Numbered from the stretch's first letter, positions 43,213-52,527 are shown. The stretch is DNA of 64,000 nucleotides from Chloroflexota bacterium (GCA_005883615.1 VBEC01000018.1:167473-231472); one strand, 5' to 3'. Numbers and translations are program-made. Notes: generated by a model not told the origin, from the sequence alone.

Positions 43213-46154
43213 CGATCGCGGAGGCACCTCGCGGGGGAGGCCGGCGGGCAGGATCCCCAAGCCGTGGCCGGAGCGCGCGACGCGCAGGTCGAGGGGGCGT
43301 GGTCGACGAGATCGCCGCCCGACGGGCTGCGGACGTCTCCGCAGAGATCGCCGGCCGCACGTTCGCTTCGCTGGCCCGGGCCGCAGACAGAGCATTGCCG
43401 CCACGGGACATCGCCGGGCTGCTCGCCCGCCCGGGGCTCCATCTCATCGCCGAGGTCAAGCGCGCGTCGCCTTCAGCGGGTCGAATCGTCGAGGCGGACG
43501 AGGATGTCGTGGCGCGCGCCCGCGCCTACCAGGCCGGCGGGGCGAGCGCGATCTCGGTGCTGTGCGAGCCGCACTGGTTTGCGGGGTCGGTCGACGACGT
43601 CCGCGCCGTGCGTTCGGCCGTGAGCATCCCGGTTCTCGCCAAGGAGTTCGTGGTCGATGCTCGTCAGCTGCCGCTGCTGCGCTCGGCCGGGGCCGATGTC
43701 GTCCTGCTGCTGGCGGTCCTCCATCCGGCGCGTCGCCTTGCCCGGCTGGTCGACCTTGCCCGGGACGTCGGCCTCGAACCTCTGGTCGAAGCACACGACG
43801 AACGAGAGCTCGAGCGCGCGCTCGCCAGCGGCGCGAGGCTGATCGGGATCAACAACCGCGACCTCCGGAGCCTCGAGGTCGACCCCGAGCGCTGCGTTCG
43901 ACTGCGCTCTCAGGTTCCAGACGACTGCCTGGCCATCGCCGAGTCGGGCGTTCGCGAGGCCGACCTCCTGCGCACCTGGCGCGCGGTCGGGTTCGATGCG
44001 GCCCTGGTTGGCGAGACCCTCGTCCGGGCCCCGGATCCTGCCGCAGCCGCGCGTGCTTTCGTGGGTGCAGGCGCGCCGCCGGCGGACATCGCCGCCGAAG
44101 CGCGAGCTCCAGTGGTCAAGATCTGCGGGGTGGCGGATCGCGAGGGGGTCGTCGCGGCTGTTCGCGCGCGGGTCGACGCCATCGGGCTCAACCTGGTGCC
44201 GGGCACACCACGCGCGCTGCGGCTCGATGAGGCCGCCGAGCTGGCGAAGCTGGCCCGTGCGGTCTCCGCGCCGGGGCAGGGCCTCAGGGTTGTTGCAGTC
44301 ACCGTGGACGAAACCGCCCCGGCGCTTGCTCGGATCGTCGAGGCCATCGACCCGGATGTCGTGCAGCTCTCGGGGGACGAGCAGCCGGCCCTCCTCGAGG
44401 ACATCACACGACCCGTCTGGAAGGTTCTCCATCTGCGGCCGACGGAAGCTGAGCTCGACTCGGTGGAACGGATTCGCGACCGTGCCATCGGCGTCGTCGC
44501 TGCAGCTCGGCGCTTCCTCGAGGCAGCCAACTGCGAGCGGATCATGCTCGACACGGCCGGCGGCCTGCATCCGGGCGGAACCGGGACGCCGGTTGACCGA
44601 TCGCTTGCAGCGGCCGTGGCGAGGGAGGTTCCGGTTGTCCTTGCCGGGGGGTTGAACGCCGCGAACGTCGGTGCCAGCCTGCTGGCTATCCCGGCGATCG
44701 GCGTTGACGTGGCTTCCGGAGTCGAGCGGCCACGAATCGCCGGCCAGCGACCGACGAAGGATCCTCTCCAGGTCGCACTCTTCGCCAAGCGCGCTCGAGG
44801 CGCGCGGTTCGACCGTCCGCTGACAGCAGCGCGGCCGACGCCGATCCACCCGGGGCTCCTCGAGGCGGACGAGCATGGGAGATGGGGCGCCGATCGGGCC
44901 TTTGGTGGCCGTTACGTGCCAGAAACCTTGATGGCCGCTCTGCAGCAGCTGGAATCGGAGTACCTGCAGATCCGGCAGGACCCAGGCTTCTGGGCCGAGC
45001 TGCGGCAACTACTGACCACCTACGCGGGCCGCCCGACCCCGCTCTATCGCGGCGATCGTCTGGCCGTCGCCGTCCTCGCCTCCGCACGCAAGGTTGCGGG
45101 CAGCCGAAACGGCACGGAGGGTGGACGGAACCATGCGGACGGCACCCTGCCGGGCAGCCTTCGGCTGTATCTCAAGCGGGAGGACCTCGCCCACACGGGG
45201 GCACACAAGATCAACAACGCGCTAGGCCAGGCGCTCCTGACGCGGCGCCTTGGCAAGACCCGCGTGATCGCCGAGACCGGCGCAGGCCAGCACGGCGTGG
45301 CGACCGCGACGGCGTGCGCGTTGCTGGGGCTGCCCTGCGTCGTTTACATGGGCGCCGAGGACATCGAGCGGCAGAAGCCCAACGTGCTACGCATGTACGC
45401 GCTCGGCGCCGAGGTCCGGCCAGTGACATCCGGCTCGGCCACCCTGAAGGACGCCATCAACGAGGCGATGCGCGACTGGGTGACGAACGTCGAGACCACG
45501 CACTACGTCCTGGGATCGGCAATGGGACCGCACCCGTATCCGATCCTCGTCCGCGATCTGCAGCGGGTCATCGGCGATGAGGCGGCCACTCAATTGCTGG
45601 CGGCCGAAGGCCGGCTGCCGGATCTGGCCCTGGCGTGCGTCGGCGGAGGCTCCAACGCCATCGGACTCCTGTCGCGCTTCATCGGTGAGCCCGCCGTTCG
45701 CCTCGCGGTGGCAGAGGCAGCGGGCGAGGGGATTGCGACCGGCCGGCACGCGGCCGCCGTGGCGGGAGGTTCGCCCGGGATCCTGCACGGGGCTCGCTCG
45801 CTGATGCTCCAGGATCGAGATCGGCAGGTCGTCGAGGCCCATTCGATCTCTGCCGGGCTCGACTACCCGGGCGTCGGTCCGCAGATCGCCGCACTGGCAA
45901 CCGCCGGCCGCGTCGAGCTGGCGGCGGCGACAGATGTCGAAGCCATCGAGGCCCTGCGGGGGGTGGCAGCGGCGGAGGGCATCCTGCCTGCGCTCGAGAC
46001 GGCACACGCCTTCGCCGTCCTGCCCCGGCTGCTGGCCGGCCTGGAGGGGCGCGGCGGGCCGTGGCCGGCAGAGACCGTCGTCCTCCTTGGCCTGTCGGGT
46101 CGAGGAGACAAGGATCTCGGGGCCATCGAACGGCCCGAGGCCGGGCGTCCGTGA
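43209..46154 (+). CDS. trpCFB: trifunctional TrpC-TrpF-TrpB fusion: IGP synthase / PRA isomerase / tryptophan synthase beta
   Basis: One uninterrupted 981-codon frame from GTG 43209. Residues 1-30 are Arg/Gly-rich. TrpC is at about 31-285, with HLIAEVKRASPSAG (78-91), LAKEFVVD (143-150), INNRDL and IAESGV. TrpF is at about 300-530, with VKICGVADREGV (catalytic Cys306), VQLSGDEQ and MLDTAGG (Asp448). TrpB is at about 540-975, with GGRYVPETL, the PLP lysine Lys667 in HTGAHKINN, AETGAGQHGVA and VGGGSNAIG. TrpB has an insertion of about 20 residues (near 624-648) after PLYRGDRL. All three active sites look intact. The TrpB unit would pair with TrpA encoded 4 nt into its stop. TrpCF fusions are well known; TrpB appended to them is unusual. 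Confidence 0.95.
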   Translation: MTIAEAPRGGGRRAGSPSRGRSARRAGRGGVVDEIAARRAADVSAEIAGRTFASLARAADRALPPRDIAGLLARPGLHLIAEVKRASPSAGRIVEADEDVVARARAYQAGGASAISVLCEPHWFAGSVDDVRAVRSAVSIPVLAKEFVVDARQLPLLRSAGADVVLLLAVLHPARRLARLVDLARDVGLEPLVEAHDERELERALASGARLIGINNRDLRSLEVDPERCVRLRSQVPDDCLAIAESGVREADLLRTWRAVGFDAALVGETLVRAPDPAAAARAFVGAGAPPADIAAEARAPVVKICGVADREGVVAAVRARVDAIGLNLVPGTPRALRLDEAAELAKLARAVSAPGQGLRVVAVTVDETAPALARIVEAIDPDVVQLSGDEQPALLEDITRPVWKVLHLRPTEAELDSVERIRDRAIGVVAAARRFLEAANCERIMLDTAGGLHPGGTGTPVDRSLAAAVAREVPVVLAGGLNAANVGASLLAIPAIGVDVASGVERPRIAGQRPTKDPLQVALFAKRARGARFDRPLTAARPTPIHPGLLEADEHGRWGADRAFGGRYVPETLMAALQQLESEYLQIRQDPGFWAELRQLLTTYAGRPTPLYRGDRLAVAVLASARKVAGSRNGTEGGRNHADGTLPGSLRLYLKREDLAHTGAHKINNALGQALLTRRLGKTRVIAETGAGQHGVATATACALLGLPCVVYMGAEDIERQKPNVLRMYALGAEVRPVTSGSATLKDAINEAMRDWVTNVETTHYVLGSAMGPHPYPILVRDLQRVIGDEAATQLLAAEGRLPDLALACVGGGSNAIGLLSRFIGEPAVRLAVAEAAGEGIATGRHAAAVAGGSPGILHGARSLMLQDRDRQVVEAHSISAGLDYPGVGPQIAALATAGRVELAAATDVEAIEALRGVAAAEGILPALETAHAFAVLPRLLAGLEGRGGPWPAETVVLLGLSGRGDKDLGAIERPEAGRP

Positions 46155-47038
46155 ACGCCGTGGTGACACTGGCCGACGCCCGATCGAATGGTTCCCATCC
46201 GGCGCCGCCGCTCGAGGGTACGCGCGCCACAGCCGGGGCCCGGCGGATCGAGACGGTTTTCCGTCGCGCTGGTGAAGCGGGCCGCGCGGCTCTCATCCCG
46301 TATGTCGTCGCGGGCTATCCGGATCTCGAGGCCAGCCTGGACGTGGCCCTGGCCGCGATCGATGCGGGGGCCGACGTCCTCGAGGTCGGGCTGCCGTATT
46401 CCGATCCTCTCGCCGACGGCGCCACCCTGCAGCGCGCGTCATCTGCCGCGCTGGGCGCGGGGGCGACCTTCGATCGTTCGGTAGCCCTCCTCGAGCGGAT
46501 CGCCGGGGCGCGCGCGGCCGTCCCGCTCGTGCCGATGGCCTACGCCAACCAGATCATCGGCGGTGGCGATGGGCGTGACGCCGCTCGTCGCCTCGCGTCG
46601 GCCGGTGCGGCCGGCGTGATCGTGGCCGACCTGACGCCCGACGAAGGCGCGCCCTTCGAGGCTGCCGCCCGCGACGCTGGCCTGGCTGTGGTCTACCTTG
46701 TCGCCCCGACGACCCCTCGCGACCGGCGTCGTTTCATCGCCGGGCGGACCGGCGGATTCCTTTATTGCGTGTCGCTCGTCGGCGTGACCGGTGCGCGCCG
46801 GTCACTTCCGCGGGCGGTCGGCCGGCTGGTCCGTGAGGTCCGTGCGATTTCGCCTGTGCCGGTCGCCGTCGGCTTCGGTGTCAGCCGCCCACAGCACGTT
46901 CGCGCGCTCGCGCGCGCGGGCGCCGACGGCGTCATCGTGGCCTCCGCCCTGGTGGATGCCCTGGGCCTGGACGGCCGGAATGTCGCGGCTCTTGGGACGT
47001 TGGTCGCGCAGATGCGGAGCGCGACTCAGCGCCCGTAG
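46151..47038 (+). CDS. trpA: tryptophan synthase alpha subunit
   Basis: 295 residues from GTG 46151 (GTGA overlap with trpCFB). Catalytic Glu in DVLEVGLPYSDPLADGATLQ and Asp in DPLADG are present. The loop-6 region PTTPRDRRRFIAGRTGGFLYCVSLVGVTGAR and the phosphate site VGFGVSRPQHV are conserved. It cleaves indole-3-glycerol phosphate to indole for the TrpB domain. The N-terminal 30 residues are a polar extension. It overlaps the convergent rhomboid gene by 13 bp, tail to tail, with no terminator between them. Confidence 0.95.
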   Translation: MNAVVTLADARSNGSHPAPPLEGTRATAGARRIETVFRRAGEAGRAALIPYVVAGYPDLEASLDVALAAIDAGADVLEVGLPYSDPLADGATLQRASSAALGAGATFDRSVALLERIAGARAAVPLVPMAYANQIIGGGDGRDAARRLASAGAAGVIVADLTPDEGAPFEAAARDAGLAVVYLVAPTTPRDRRRFIAGRTGGFLYCVSLVGVTGARRSLPRAVGRLVREVRAISPVPVAVGFGVSRPQHVRALARAGADGVIVASALVDALGLDGRNVAALGTLVAQMRSATQRP

Positions 47039-47781
47039 CCGAATCGCTGCGTGCGCGCTGGTGGCTGGCTCCGGAAGATCAAGCCGACCACCAGACCGGC
47101 GATGAACCCGCCGACGTGCGCCAGGTAGGCCACGCCGCCCGTCTGCTCGGTGAGTGCGATCTGGCCAACCCCGTTCACAAGGTTGAGGAGGAACCACAGC
47201 CCGATTGCGACGAGGGCCGGTACGGCGAACGGGATGAACCGGAAGACCAGGATCCAGACGCGGTTGGTGGGGAACAGCGCGAGGTAGGCGCCAAGCACCC
47301 CCGCGATGGCGCCTGACGCTCCGAGGCTCGGGATGAACGAATCCGGGTTTGGAAGGATCTGCGCGATTCCCGCCACGACCCCGGCGCCCAGATAGAGCAC
47401 CACGTACATCGGGCTCCCCAACCGGCGCTCCACGTTGTCCCCGAAGATCCACAGGAACCACATGTTGCCGAGGATGTGCAGCCAGCCACCGTGCAGAAAC
47501 ATGCTGGTGAAAATCGTCAGCCAGATCGGCCTCGGGCCGGGCTCCTCGTCGATTAGCCCCCTCTCGCCGCCGACGGTGATCTCCTTGGGTCCGACGAGAT
47601 CGACGTTGTGGGTGATCTCGTAGGGGATCGTGCTGTAACCGTAGGTGATCGGTTGGCGCTCCTTGCCCGATTCGGGGAGCTGGAGCAAGAGGAACACGGC
47701 GAAGTTCGCGAGGATGATCAGGAGCGTCACGGGGGCCCGTCGTCCGCCGGGCTCGTTCTGGTCGCCGATCGGGAAAATCAT
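47026..47781 (-). CDS. rhomboid-family intramembrane serine protease
   Basis: 251 residues from ATG 47781 (MIFPIGDQNEPGG); an upstream in-frame ATG at 47817 would add 12. About six membrane helices. Catalytic Ser156 in LGASGAIAGVLGAY and His222 in YLAHVGGFIAG, with HILGNMWFLWIFGDNVE supplying the oxyanion-hole Asn/His. A long loop between helices 1 and 2 (about 37-85) faces outside. It cleaves substrates within the membrane; substrate unknown. It lies 96 nt beyond the chorismate mutase gene and may be the last gene of the aro transcript. Confidence 0.9.
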   Translation of the reverse strand: MIFPIGDQNEPGGRRAPVTLLIILANFAVFLLLQLPESGKERQPITYGYSTIPYEITHNVDLVGPKEITVGGERGLIDEEPGPRPIWLTIFTSMFLHGGWLHILGNMWFLWIFGDNVERRLGSPMYVVLYLGAGVVAGIAQILPNPDSFIPSLGASGAIAGVLGAYLALFPTNRVWILVFRFIPFAVPALVAIGLWFLLNLVNGVGQIALTEQTGGVAYLAHVGGFIAGLVVGLIFRSQPPARTQRFGYGR

Positions 47782-47877
47782 CGAATCCTCCAGCCCGCGG
47801 CCGCTCGAAGCGCACATAGTCGCCCTTGAACGTGGGCGACCGCAATCCCCGGCTCCGGCAAATCTTGGGGATGCGTC

Positions 47878-48207
47878 TCAGGCGGGTGGATGCGCCCCTG
47901 CTGGTCCGTCGCGCTCACCGCGCTCGAGGGTTCGAGCCACGCTCATCAGCCGTCGATAGACCGCCAGCAGGTCGGCTTGCGGTGTGGGCCCGGTATTCGC
48001 CATCGAGACGCGCAGGAGCACCTCGCGTTCTCGATCGAGATCGCGGACGGCTTGCCGCCCAGCCGCACTCTTGGCCCGGCCGACCTCGAGAGCGAGCTCG
48101 GCTCGTTCGTTCAGGAGCTCGACGATCCGCCGGTCCAGGGCGTCGATCCGACGCCGAAGCCTGCGCAGCTCGGCAGTCTCTTGCCGGCCGGTCCCGTGCT
48201 CAGCCAC
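47878..48207 (-). CDS. chorismate mutase, AroQ class
   Basis: 109 residues from GTG 48207, which overlaps the dehydroquinase stop by 8 nt; an ATG at 48252 gives 124 residues. All-helical CM type II: LRRLRRRIDALDRRIVELLNERAELALEVGRAKSAAG carries the Arg/Lys active-site pattern (R.. D.. I..LL..R....V...K), and the later DREREVLLRV and LLAVYRRLMSVAR complete the fold. It converts chorismate to prephenate, diverting flux to Phe/Tyr. No prephenate dehydratase or dehydrogenase is in the window. Confidence 0.88.
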   Translation of the reverse strand: MAEHGTGRQETAELRRLRRRIDALDRRIVELLNERAELALEVGRAKSAAGRQAVRDLDREREVLLRVSMANTGPTPQADLLAVYRRLMSVARTLERGERDGPAGAHPPA

Positions 48208-48640
48208 GGCCGTCTTCCAGCCGTCCGGCGATGGATTGGAGCGCCAGGGCATAACCCGCGGGCCCTTTGCCGACGATCGACTCGATCGCGATGTCGCGCA
48301 GGAAGTTGACCTGCCGGAACGCCTCGCGTGTCGACGGATCGGACAAGTGGACCTCGATGAACGGCCGCGAGATCCCGAGCAAGGCGTCGCGCAGCGAAAC
48401 CGACGTGTGGGTGAGGCCGCCGGCGTTCACGATCGCAGCGTCGAAATCTCGGGCGTGGAGGCGATCGATCAAAGCGCCCTCGTGGTTCGACTGGAAGAAC
48501 GCGATCTGCAGGCCGAGGGTCTCCGCGAGGCTCGCCAGCTCCGCATGGACTTCGTCGAGCGTCTGGCGCCCATAGATCTCGGGCTCCCGTGAACCCAGCA
48601 GGTTCAGGTTTGGCCCCTCCAGGACGAGCACGGTCGTCAC
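48200..48640 (-). CDS. aroQ: 3-dehydroquinate dehydratase, type II
   Basis: 146 residues. VLVLEGPNLNLLGSREPEIYG with the catalytic Tyr23, FFQSNHEGALIDRLH near 49, INAGGLTHTSVSLRDAL-type loop near 72-86 (NAGG) and EVHLSDPSTREAFR are the hallmark motifs. It dehydrates dehydroquinate to dehydroshikimate as a dodecamer. GTG start overlaps the aroKB stop (GTGA). Confidence 0.96.
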   Translation of the reverse strand: MTTVLVLEGPNLNLLGSREPEIYGRQTLDEVHAELASLAETLGLQIAFFQSNHEGALIDRLHARDFDAAIVNAGGLTHTSVSLRDALLGISRPFIEVHLSDPSTREAFRQVNFLRDIAIESIVGKGPAGYALALQSIAGRLEDGRG

Positions 48641-50298
48641 GTTCGCGCCGGCGCCCCCGAACCGGCGAGAACGCCCCCAACGATCTCCTCGATGAGGTCT
48701 ACTGGAACGTCGTCCCGGACTTCGACGCCGGCCTCGTTCGGAAGGACCCAGCGCAGCCTGCCGTCCCCGGCGTGCTTCTTATCGGTGTCGAGCGCCGCAA
48801 GGATGGCATCGAGCGCCAGGTGGAGCGGATCGACCCCGAGGCCCAGCCGGGACAGGAGCGCCTCCACTCGGTCGGCCCGGGCGCCGGGCGTCGAGCCAAG
48901 CGCCGCCCCAAGGCGGCAGGCCGCGCGCAGGCCATAGGCGACGGCTTCTCCATGGCGAAGTCCCGAGTAACCCGCGGCGGCCTCCAGGCCATGGCCCACC
49001 GTGTGGCCCAGGTTCAGGCGGATTCGACCGGCGCCCGCGTCAGAGTCGGCCTCGCGCTCGTCGGCGGAGACGACCTCGATCTTCTTCCAGGCGCAGCGCT
49101 CGACCAGCTCGGCCACGGTGCCGTCCTCGAAAACAGCGTCTTCTCCGTGCACGATCGCATCCCCGTCCGACTCGAGCAGCTCGAACAGGCGCTCGTCGCC
49201 GAGGATGGCCATCTTCACCGCCTCCCCAAGCGCCGCGCGCCGCTCGCGCTCGGGGAGCGAACGCAGCACCGCTACGTCGATGACGATGGCGGCGGGCTGG
49301 TGGAATGCCCCAATCAGGTTCTTGCCCTCGGGCAGGTCGACACCCGTCTTGCCTCCGATCGAGGAGTCGATCTGGGCGACGAGCGTGGTGGGGAGGTGGA
49401 TCAGGGGAACACCACGCAGCCATACCGCGGCGAGGAAGCCGGCCGCATCGCCGAGCGCCCCTCCGCCAACGGCGACGAGCGGCTCGTCACGGGCGACGCG
49501 CAGGTCGGCCAGCGTTCGCGCCGTCTCCTCGATCACCGCCATGCGCTTGGCCGCCTCGCCCTGAGGCAGCTCGACGATCTCCAGCGGGATCGCCCGCGCG
49601 GCCAGGCTCTCCCGGATCTCCCCGCCGACCGCGTTCCAGGCTCCGGGCTCGGTGATGACGACGGCGCGACGCGCCTCCAGCCGCATGAGCTCCTCGACGA
49701 GGGCCGTCCCGAGGATCCCCTCGCCGATCGTCACCCGCCCGAGACGGGAATCCGACCGGAGCAGGAGCGTGCCTCGACGCGATGGCGCCTCGGCGACGAG
49801 GTTGTCGACCGTCTCGAGGACGGACGGCAATTGGACGATCGCATTCACGCGCTCGGCGCCCGCGTAGAACGGCCGCCGGCCGTCGGCAAGCCCGCGCATC
49901 GCCGAGATGGGGTCGCGGCCAACCACCAGCGGGCGGATCGTCGGGCTGCGCCGCAGGCGCTGCGCGAGGACCTCCGGTCGTGCGTCCAGCCAGATCGGCA
50001 GGCGGCGCCGGTACAGCCGCCAGCGGTTGCGCGGATCGAGCACCGCACCACCGCCCGTGGCCACCACGCGGCGAACAGCCGGGTCGCGGTCGGCGGGACC
50101 GAGGTCGGCCACGGCGGCCCGCTCCAGGCTCCGGAAGCCTGCCTCCCCCTGCGACGCGAAGATGTCGGGGATCGACTGGCCGGCATGGCGTTCGACGACC
50201 TCGTCCAGGTCGATGAACTCCGCGCCGTGATGATGGGCAAGGCGCCGGCCGACGGCGGTCTTTCCGCTGCCGGGGAGGCCGACGAGGATGACGTCCAT
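48637..50298 (-). CDS. aroKB: fused shikimate kinase / 3-dehydroquinate synthase
   Basis: 553 residues, a two-enzyme fusion. Residues 1-170 are shikimate kinase: Walker A GLPGSGKT (7-14), FIDLDEVVE, GEAGFRSLE and VVATGGGAVLD. Residues about 178-553 are dehydroquinate synthase: VAVGGGALGDAAGFLAAVWLRG (276-296), DSSIGGKTGVDLPEGKNLIG (311-330), GEAVKMA and the zinc-site region LNLGHTVGHGLE and LRHGEAVAYG. The enzymes act at steps 5 and 2, so the fusion is not between consecutive steps. ATG 50298, 23 nt after aroC. Confidence 0.96.
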   Translation of the reverse strand: MDVILVGLPGSGKTAVGRRLAHHHGAEFIDLDEVVERHAGQSIPDIFASQGEAGFRSLERAAVADLGPADRDPAVRRVVATGGGAVLDPRNRWRLYRRRLPIWLDARPEVLAQRLRRSPTIRPLVVGRDPISAMRGLADGRRPFYAGAERVNAIVQLPSVLETVDNLVAEAPSRRGTLLLRSDSRLGRVTIGEGILGTALVEELMRLEARRAVVITEPGAWNAVGGEIRESLAARAIPLEIVELPQGEAAKRMAVIEETARTLADLRVARDEPLVAVGGGALGDAAGFLAAVWLRGVPLIHLPTTLVAQIDSSIGGKTGVDLPEGKNLIGAFHQPAAIVIDVAVLRSLPERERRAALGEAVKMAILGDERLFELLESDGDAIVHGEDAVFEDGTVAELVERCAWKKIEVVSADEREADSDAGAGRIRLNLGHTVGHGLEAAAGYSGLRHGEAVAYGLRAACRLGAALGSTPGARADRVEALLSRLGLGVDPLHLALDAILAALDTDKKHAGDGRLRWVLPNEAGVEVRDDVPVDLIEEIVGGVLAGSGAPART

Positions 50299-50321
50299 CG
50301 AGCGCGGGCGGCGCGAGCCGC

Positions 50322-51626
50322 TCAGTCGTCCCCGCCGGAGCCGGATTCACCCGATGAGGCCGAGGCTGCGGCCGTGCTGCCGGGCGAGCCCGCCGGACCG
50401 GAGCCATCTGCCTGGTCGTGCGTCGCGGCGCTCCGGGCCCGATAGTGCTCCAGGGCGTCGCGGGTGTCGGCCAGGGTGTCGCCGCCGAACTTCTCGAGGG
50501 CGAAGTTCATCAGCGTCAGCAGCACCATGGCCTCTCCAACGATGCCGGCGGCAGGAACGACGCTGATGTCACTCCGCTCGTAATGCGCCTTCTCGACCGG
50601 CCGGCCGGTGATCAGGTCGGCCGACGGAAGGGGCCGGGCTAGCGTCGAGATCGGCTTGACGGCGCCACGCACCACGATCGGTTGGCCGTTCGTCACGCCG
50701 CCCGTCAGGCCACCGGCGTTGTTGGAGCGGTGGATCCATCGGCCGTCCTCGTCACGACCTTCGATCACGTCGTGGACCGCCGAGCCGAAACGCCGGGTCT
50801 GCTCGAAGCCAAGGCCCAGTTCGACGCCCTTGACGATGTTGATGCTCATGACGGCTGCCGCAAGAGCGGCATCCAGCCGGCGGTCCCAGTGGACGTACGA
50901 GCCGAGCCCCACGGGCAGCCCATGAGCGACCACCTCGAACACGCCGCCGACCGTGTCACCATTCGACCGGGCCTCGTCGATCCGGGCGATCATCCGGCTC
51001 TCGGCCTCCGGATCGGGACAGCGCAACGGCGATTCCTCGGCCTCCTCGCGCGTGCGAGTCGATCTCTCGGGGTCAACCGCGACGCCACCGACCTCGGCAG
51101 TGAACGACCAGACCTCGATGCCCAGCGCGGCCAGAAAGGCTCGCGCGACGGCGCCTGCGGCCACGCGCGCCGCGGTTTCGCGCGCGGAAGCCCGCTCGAG
51201 CACGTTTCGGACATCGCTGAAGTCGTACTTGATCGCGCCCGCCAGATCCGCGTGACCGGGACGCAGGCGGGTCACCGGGGTCGATCGCTTGTCGCCTCCC
51301 TCGGCCGCCACGGTCAGCTCGGCCGCCTCGTCCTCCGACAACGGCTCGACCTGCATGACACGCGTCCAGTTCTCCCAGTCGCGGTTGCGGACCAGGAGCA
51401 GGATCGGGGACCCGAGCGTTATCCCGTGACGCACGCCGGAAACGATGTCGGCCCGGTCCCGCTCGATCTGCTGGCGGGCACCCCGACCGTAGCCGCGCTG
51501 GCGACGTGCCAGGTCGCTCGCGATCTGTTCGGCGGTGAGGGGCAACCCGGCAGGCACGCCTTCGAGGATCGCGCCGAGGCTCTGGCCGTGCGATTCGCCG
51601 GCGGTCAGGAAGCGGAAGCCGGCCAC
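50322..51626 (-). CDS. aroC: chorismate synthase
   Basis: 434 residues. GESHGQSLGAILEGVPAGLPL (10-30), RRQRGYGRGARQQIERD (FMN/NADPH region), RPGHADLAGAIKYDFSDVRNVLERASARETAARVAAGAVA and RSNNAGGLTGGVTNGQPIVVR are canonical. It eliminates phosphate from EPSP using reduced FMN. The last 35 residues are a disordered Ser/Gly-rich tail, not part of the family fold. GTG 51626, 1 nt after the aroE stop. Confidence 0.97.
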   Translation of the reverse strand: MAGFRFLTAGESHGQSLGAILEGVPAGLPLTAEQIASDLARRQRGYGRGARQQIERDRADIVSGVRHGITLGSPILLLVRNRDWENWTRVMQVEPLSEDEAAELTVAAEGGDKRSTPVTRLRPGHADLAGAIKYDFSDVRNVLERASARETAARVAAGAVARAFLAALGIEVWSFTAEVGGVAVDPERSTRTREEAEESPLRCPDPEAESRMIARIDEARSNGDTVGGVFEVVAHGLPVGLGSYVHWDRRLDAALAAAVMSINIVKGVELGLGFEQTRRFGSAVHDVIEGRDEDGRWIHRSNNAGGLTGGVTNGQPIVVRGAVKPISTLARPLPSADLITGRPVEKAHYERSDISVVPAAGIVGEAMVLLTLMNFALEKFGGDTLADTRDALEHYRARSAATHDQADGSGPAGSPGSTAAASASSGESGSGGDD

Positions 51627-51627
51627 G

Positions 51628-52527
51628 TCACTCCGCCGCCGAGGCCCCTGCGGCCGCTTCGGCGGCGGCGTCCGAGCCCTCGAGCCCGACGGCCCGGGAC
51701 TCCTCGAGCTTGGACTGCATGAGCTCGAGGGGCGCCGGCTTGCCGGTCCACAGCGTAAAGGCTGCCGCGCCCTGGTGGAGCAGCATCAGCTCACCGTTGA
51801 GCGTGGTGTCGCCGGCCGCCTCGGCGTCTCGCAGCAGACGCGTCGTCGGCGGGTTGTACACGAGGTCCAGCACCAGCAGGTCGGGTGGCAGCAGCTCGGC
51901 CGGGAAGGGCCGCTCGTCGCCGCTGAGGCCGATCGACGTGGCATTGATGAGCACCTTCGTCTTCGCCAGCTCCGCCTCGATGATCGATTCGTGCCAGGGC
52001 ATCGCGCGCAGCTCCATGTGGGCCGCGCTCCGGCCGAAATGGCGGACCAGGGCCTCTGCCCGGTGGAGATGCCGATTGAACACGACCACCCGTTGGAAGC
52101 CTTCGGCGATGAGGCCATACACGACCGCCCGGCCGCCGCCTCCGGCACCCAGGACGACGGCTGTGCGCGGCATCTTCTGGCGCCCGACGAGCCGATCGAG
52201 CGCAACCCGGAAGCCGGCCACATCCGTGTTGTGCCCGACGAGTCGCTTGCCTTCCCGCGTAATCGTGTTGACGGCGCCCGTGGCATGCGCCTCCTCCGTC
52301 AGCCGATCGACGAGGGGGACCGTCTTCTCCTTGTGCGGGATCGTGACGTTGGCGCCCAGGAATTCGTCGCCCCGAATCTCTGCGATGGCATCCGCGAGCT
52401 GCTGTGGGGTGCGATCCCACAGCTCGTACTTCGCGTCGATGCCCAGACTGTCGAAGGCGGCCTGGTGCATCGCGCCTGACAATGAGTGCGCGACGGGGTG
52501 CCCGATAAGAACGACTCGCTTGCTCAC
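51628..52527 (-). CDS. aroE: shikimate dehydrogenase
   Basis: 299 residues from GTG 52527, chosen because it overlaps the aroA stop as GTGA and gives the standard N-terminus VVLIGHPVAHSLSGAMHQAAFDSLGID. Catalytic Lys/Asp are in NVTIPHKE and VGHNTDVAGF. The Rossmann motif is VLGAGGGGRAVV, and VFNRHLHRAEAL suggests an NADPH-binding Asn-Arg. It reduces dehydroshikimate. The C-terminal Ala/Glu tail is low-complexity. Confidence 0.95.
   Translation of the reverse strand: MSKRVVLIGHPVAHSLSGAMHQAAFDSLGIDAKYELWDRTPQQLADAIAEIRGDEFLGANVTIPHKEKTVPLVDRLTEEAHATGAVNTITREGKRLVGHNTDVAGFRVALDRLVGRQKMPRTAVVLGAGGGGRAVVYGLIAEGFQRVVVFNRHLHRAEALVRHFGRSAAHMELRAMPWHESIIEAELAKTKVLINATSIGLSGDERPFPAELLPPDLLVLDLVYNPPTTRLLRDAEAAGDTTLNGELMLLHQGAAAFTLWTGKPAPLELMQSKLEESRAVGLEGSDAAAEAAAGASAAE

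Noticed and set aside
43473-45008. 511-codon minus-strand ORF opposite the trpCFB fusion
   Set aside because: Shadow frame with no motif; the plus strand has three recognisable enzymes.
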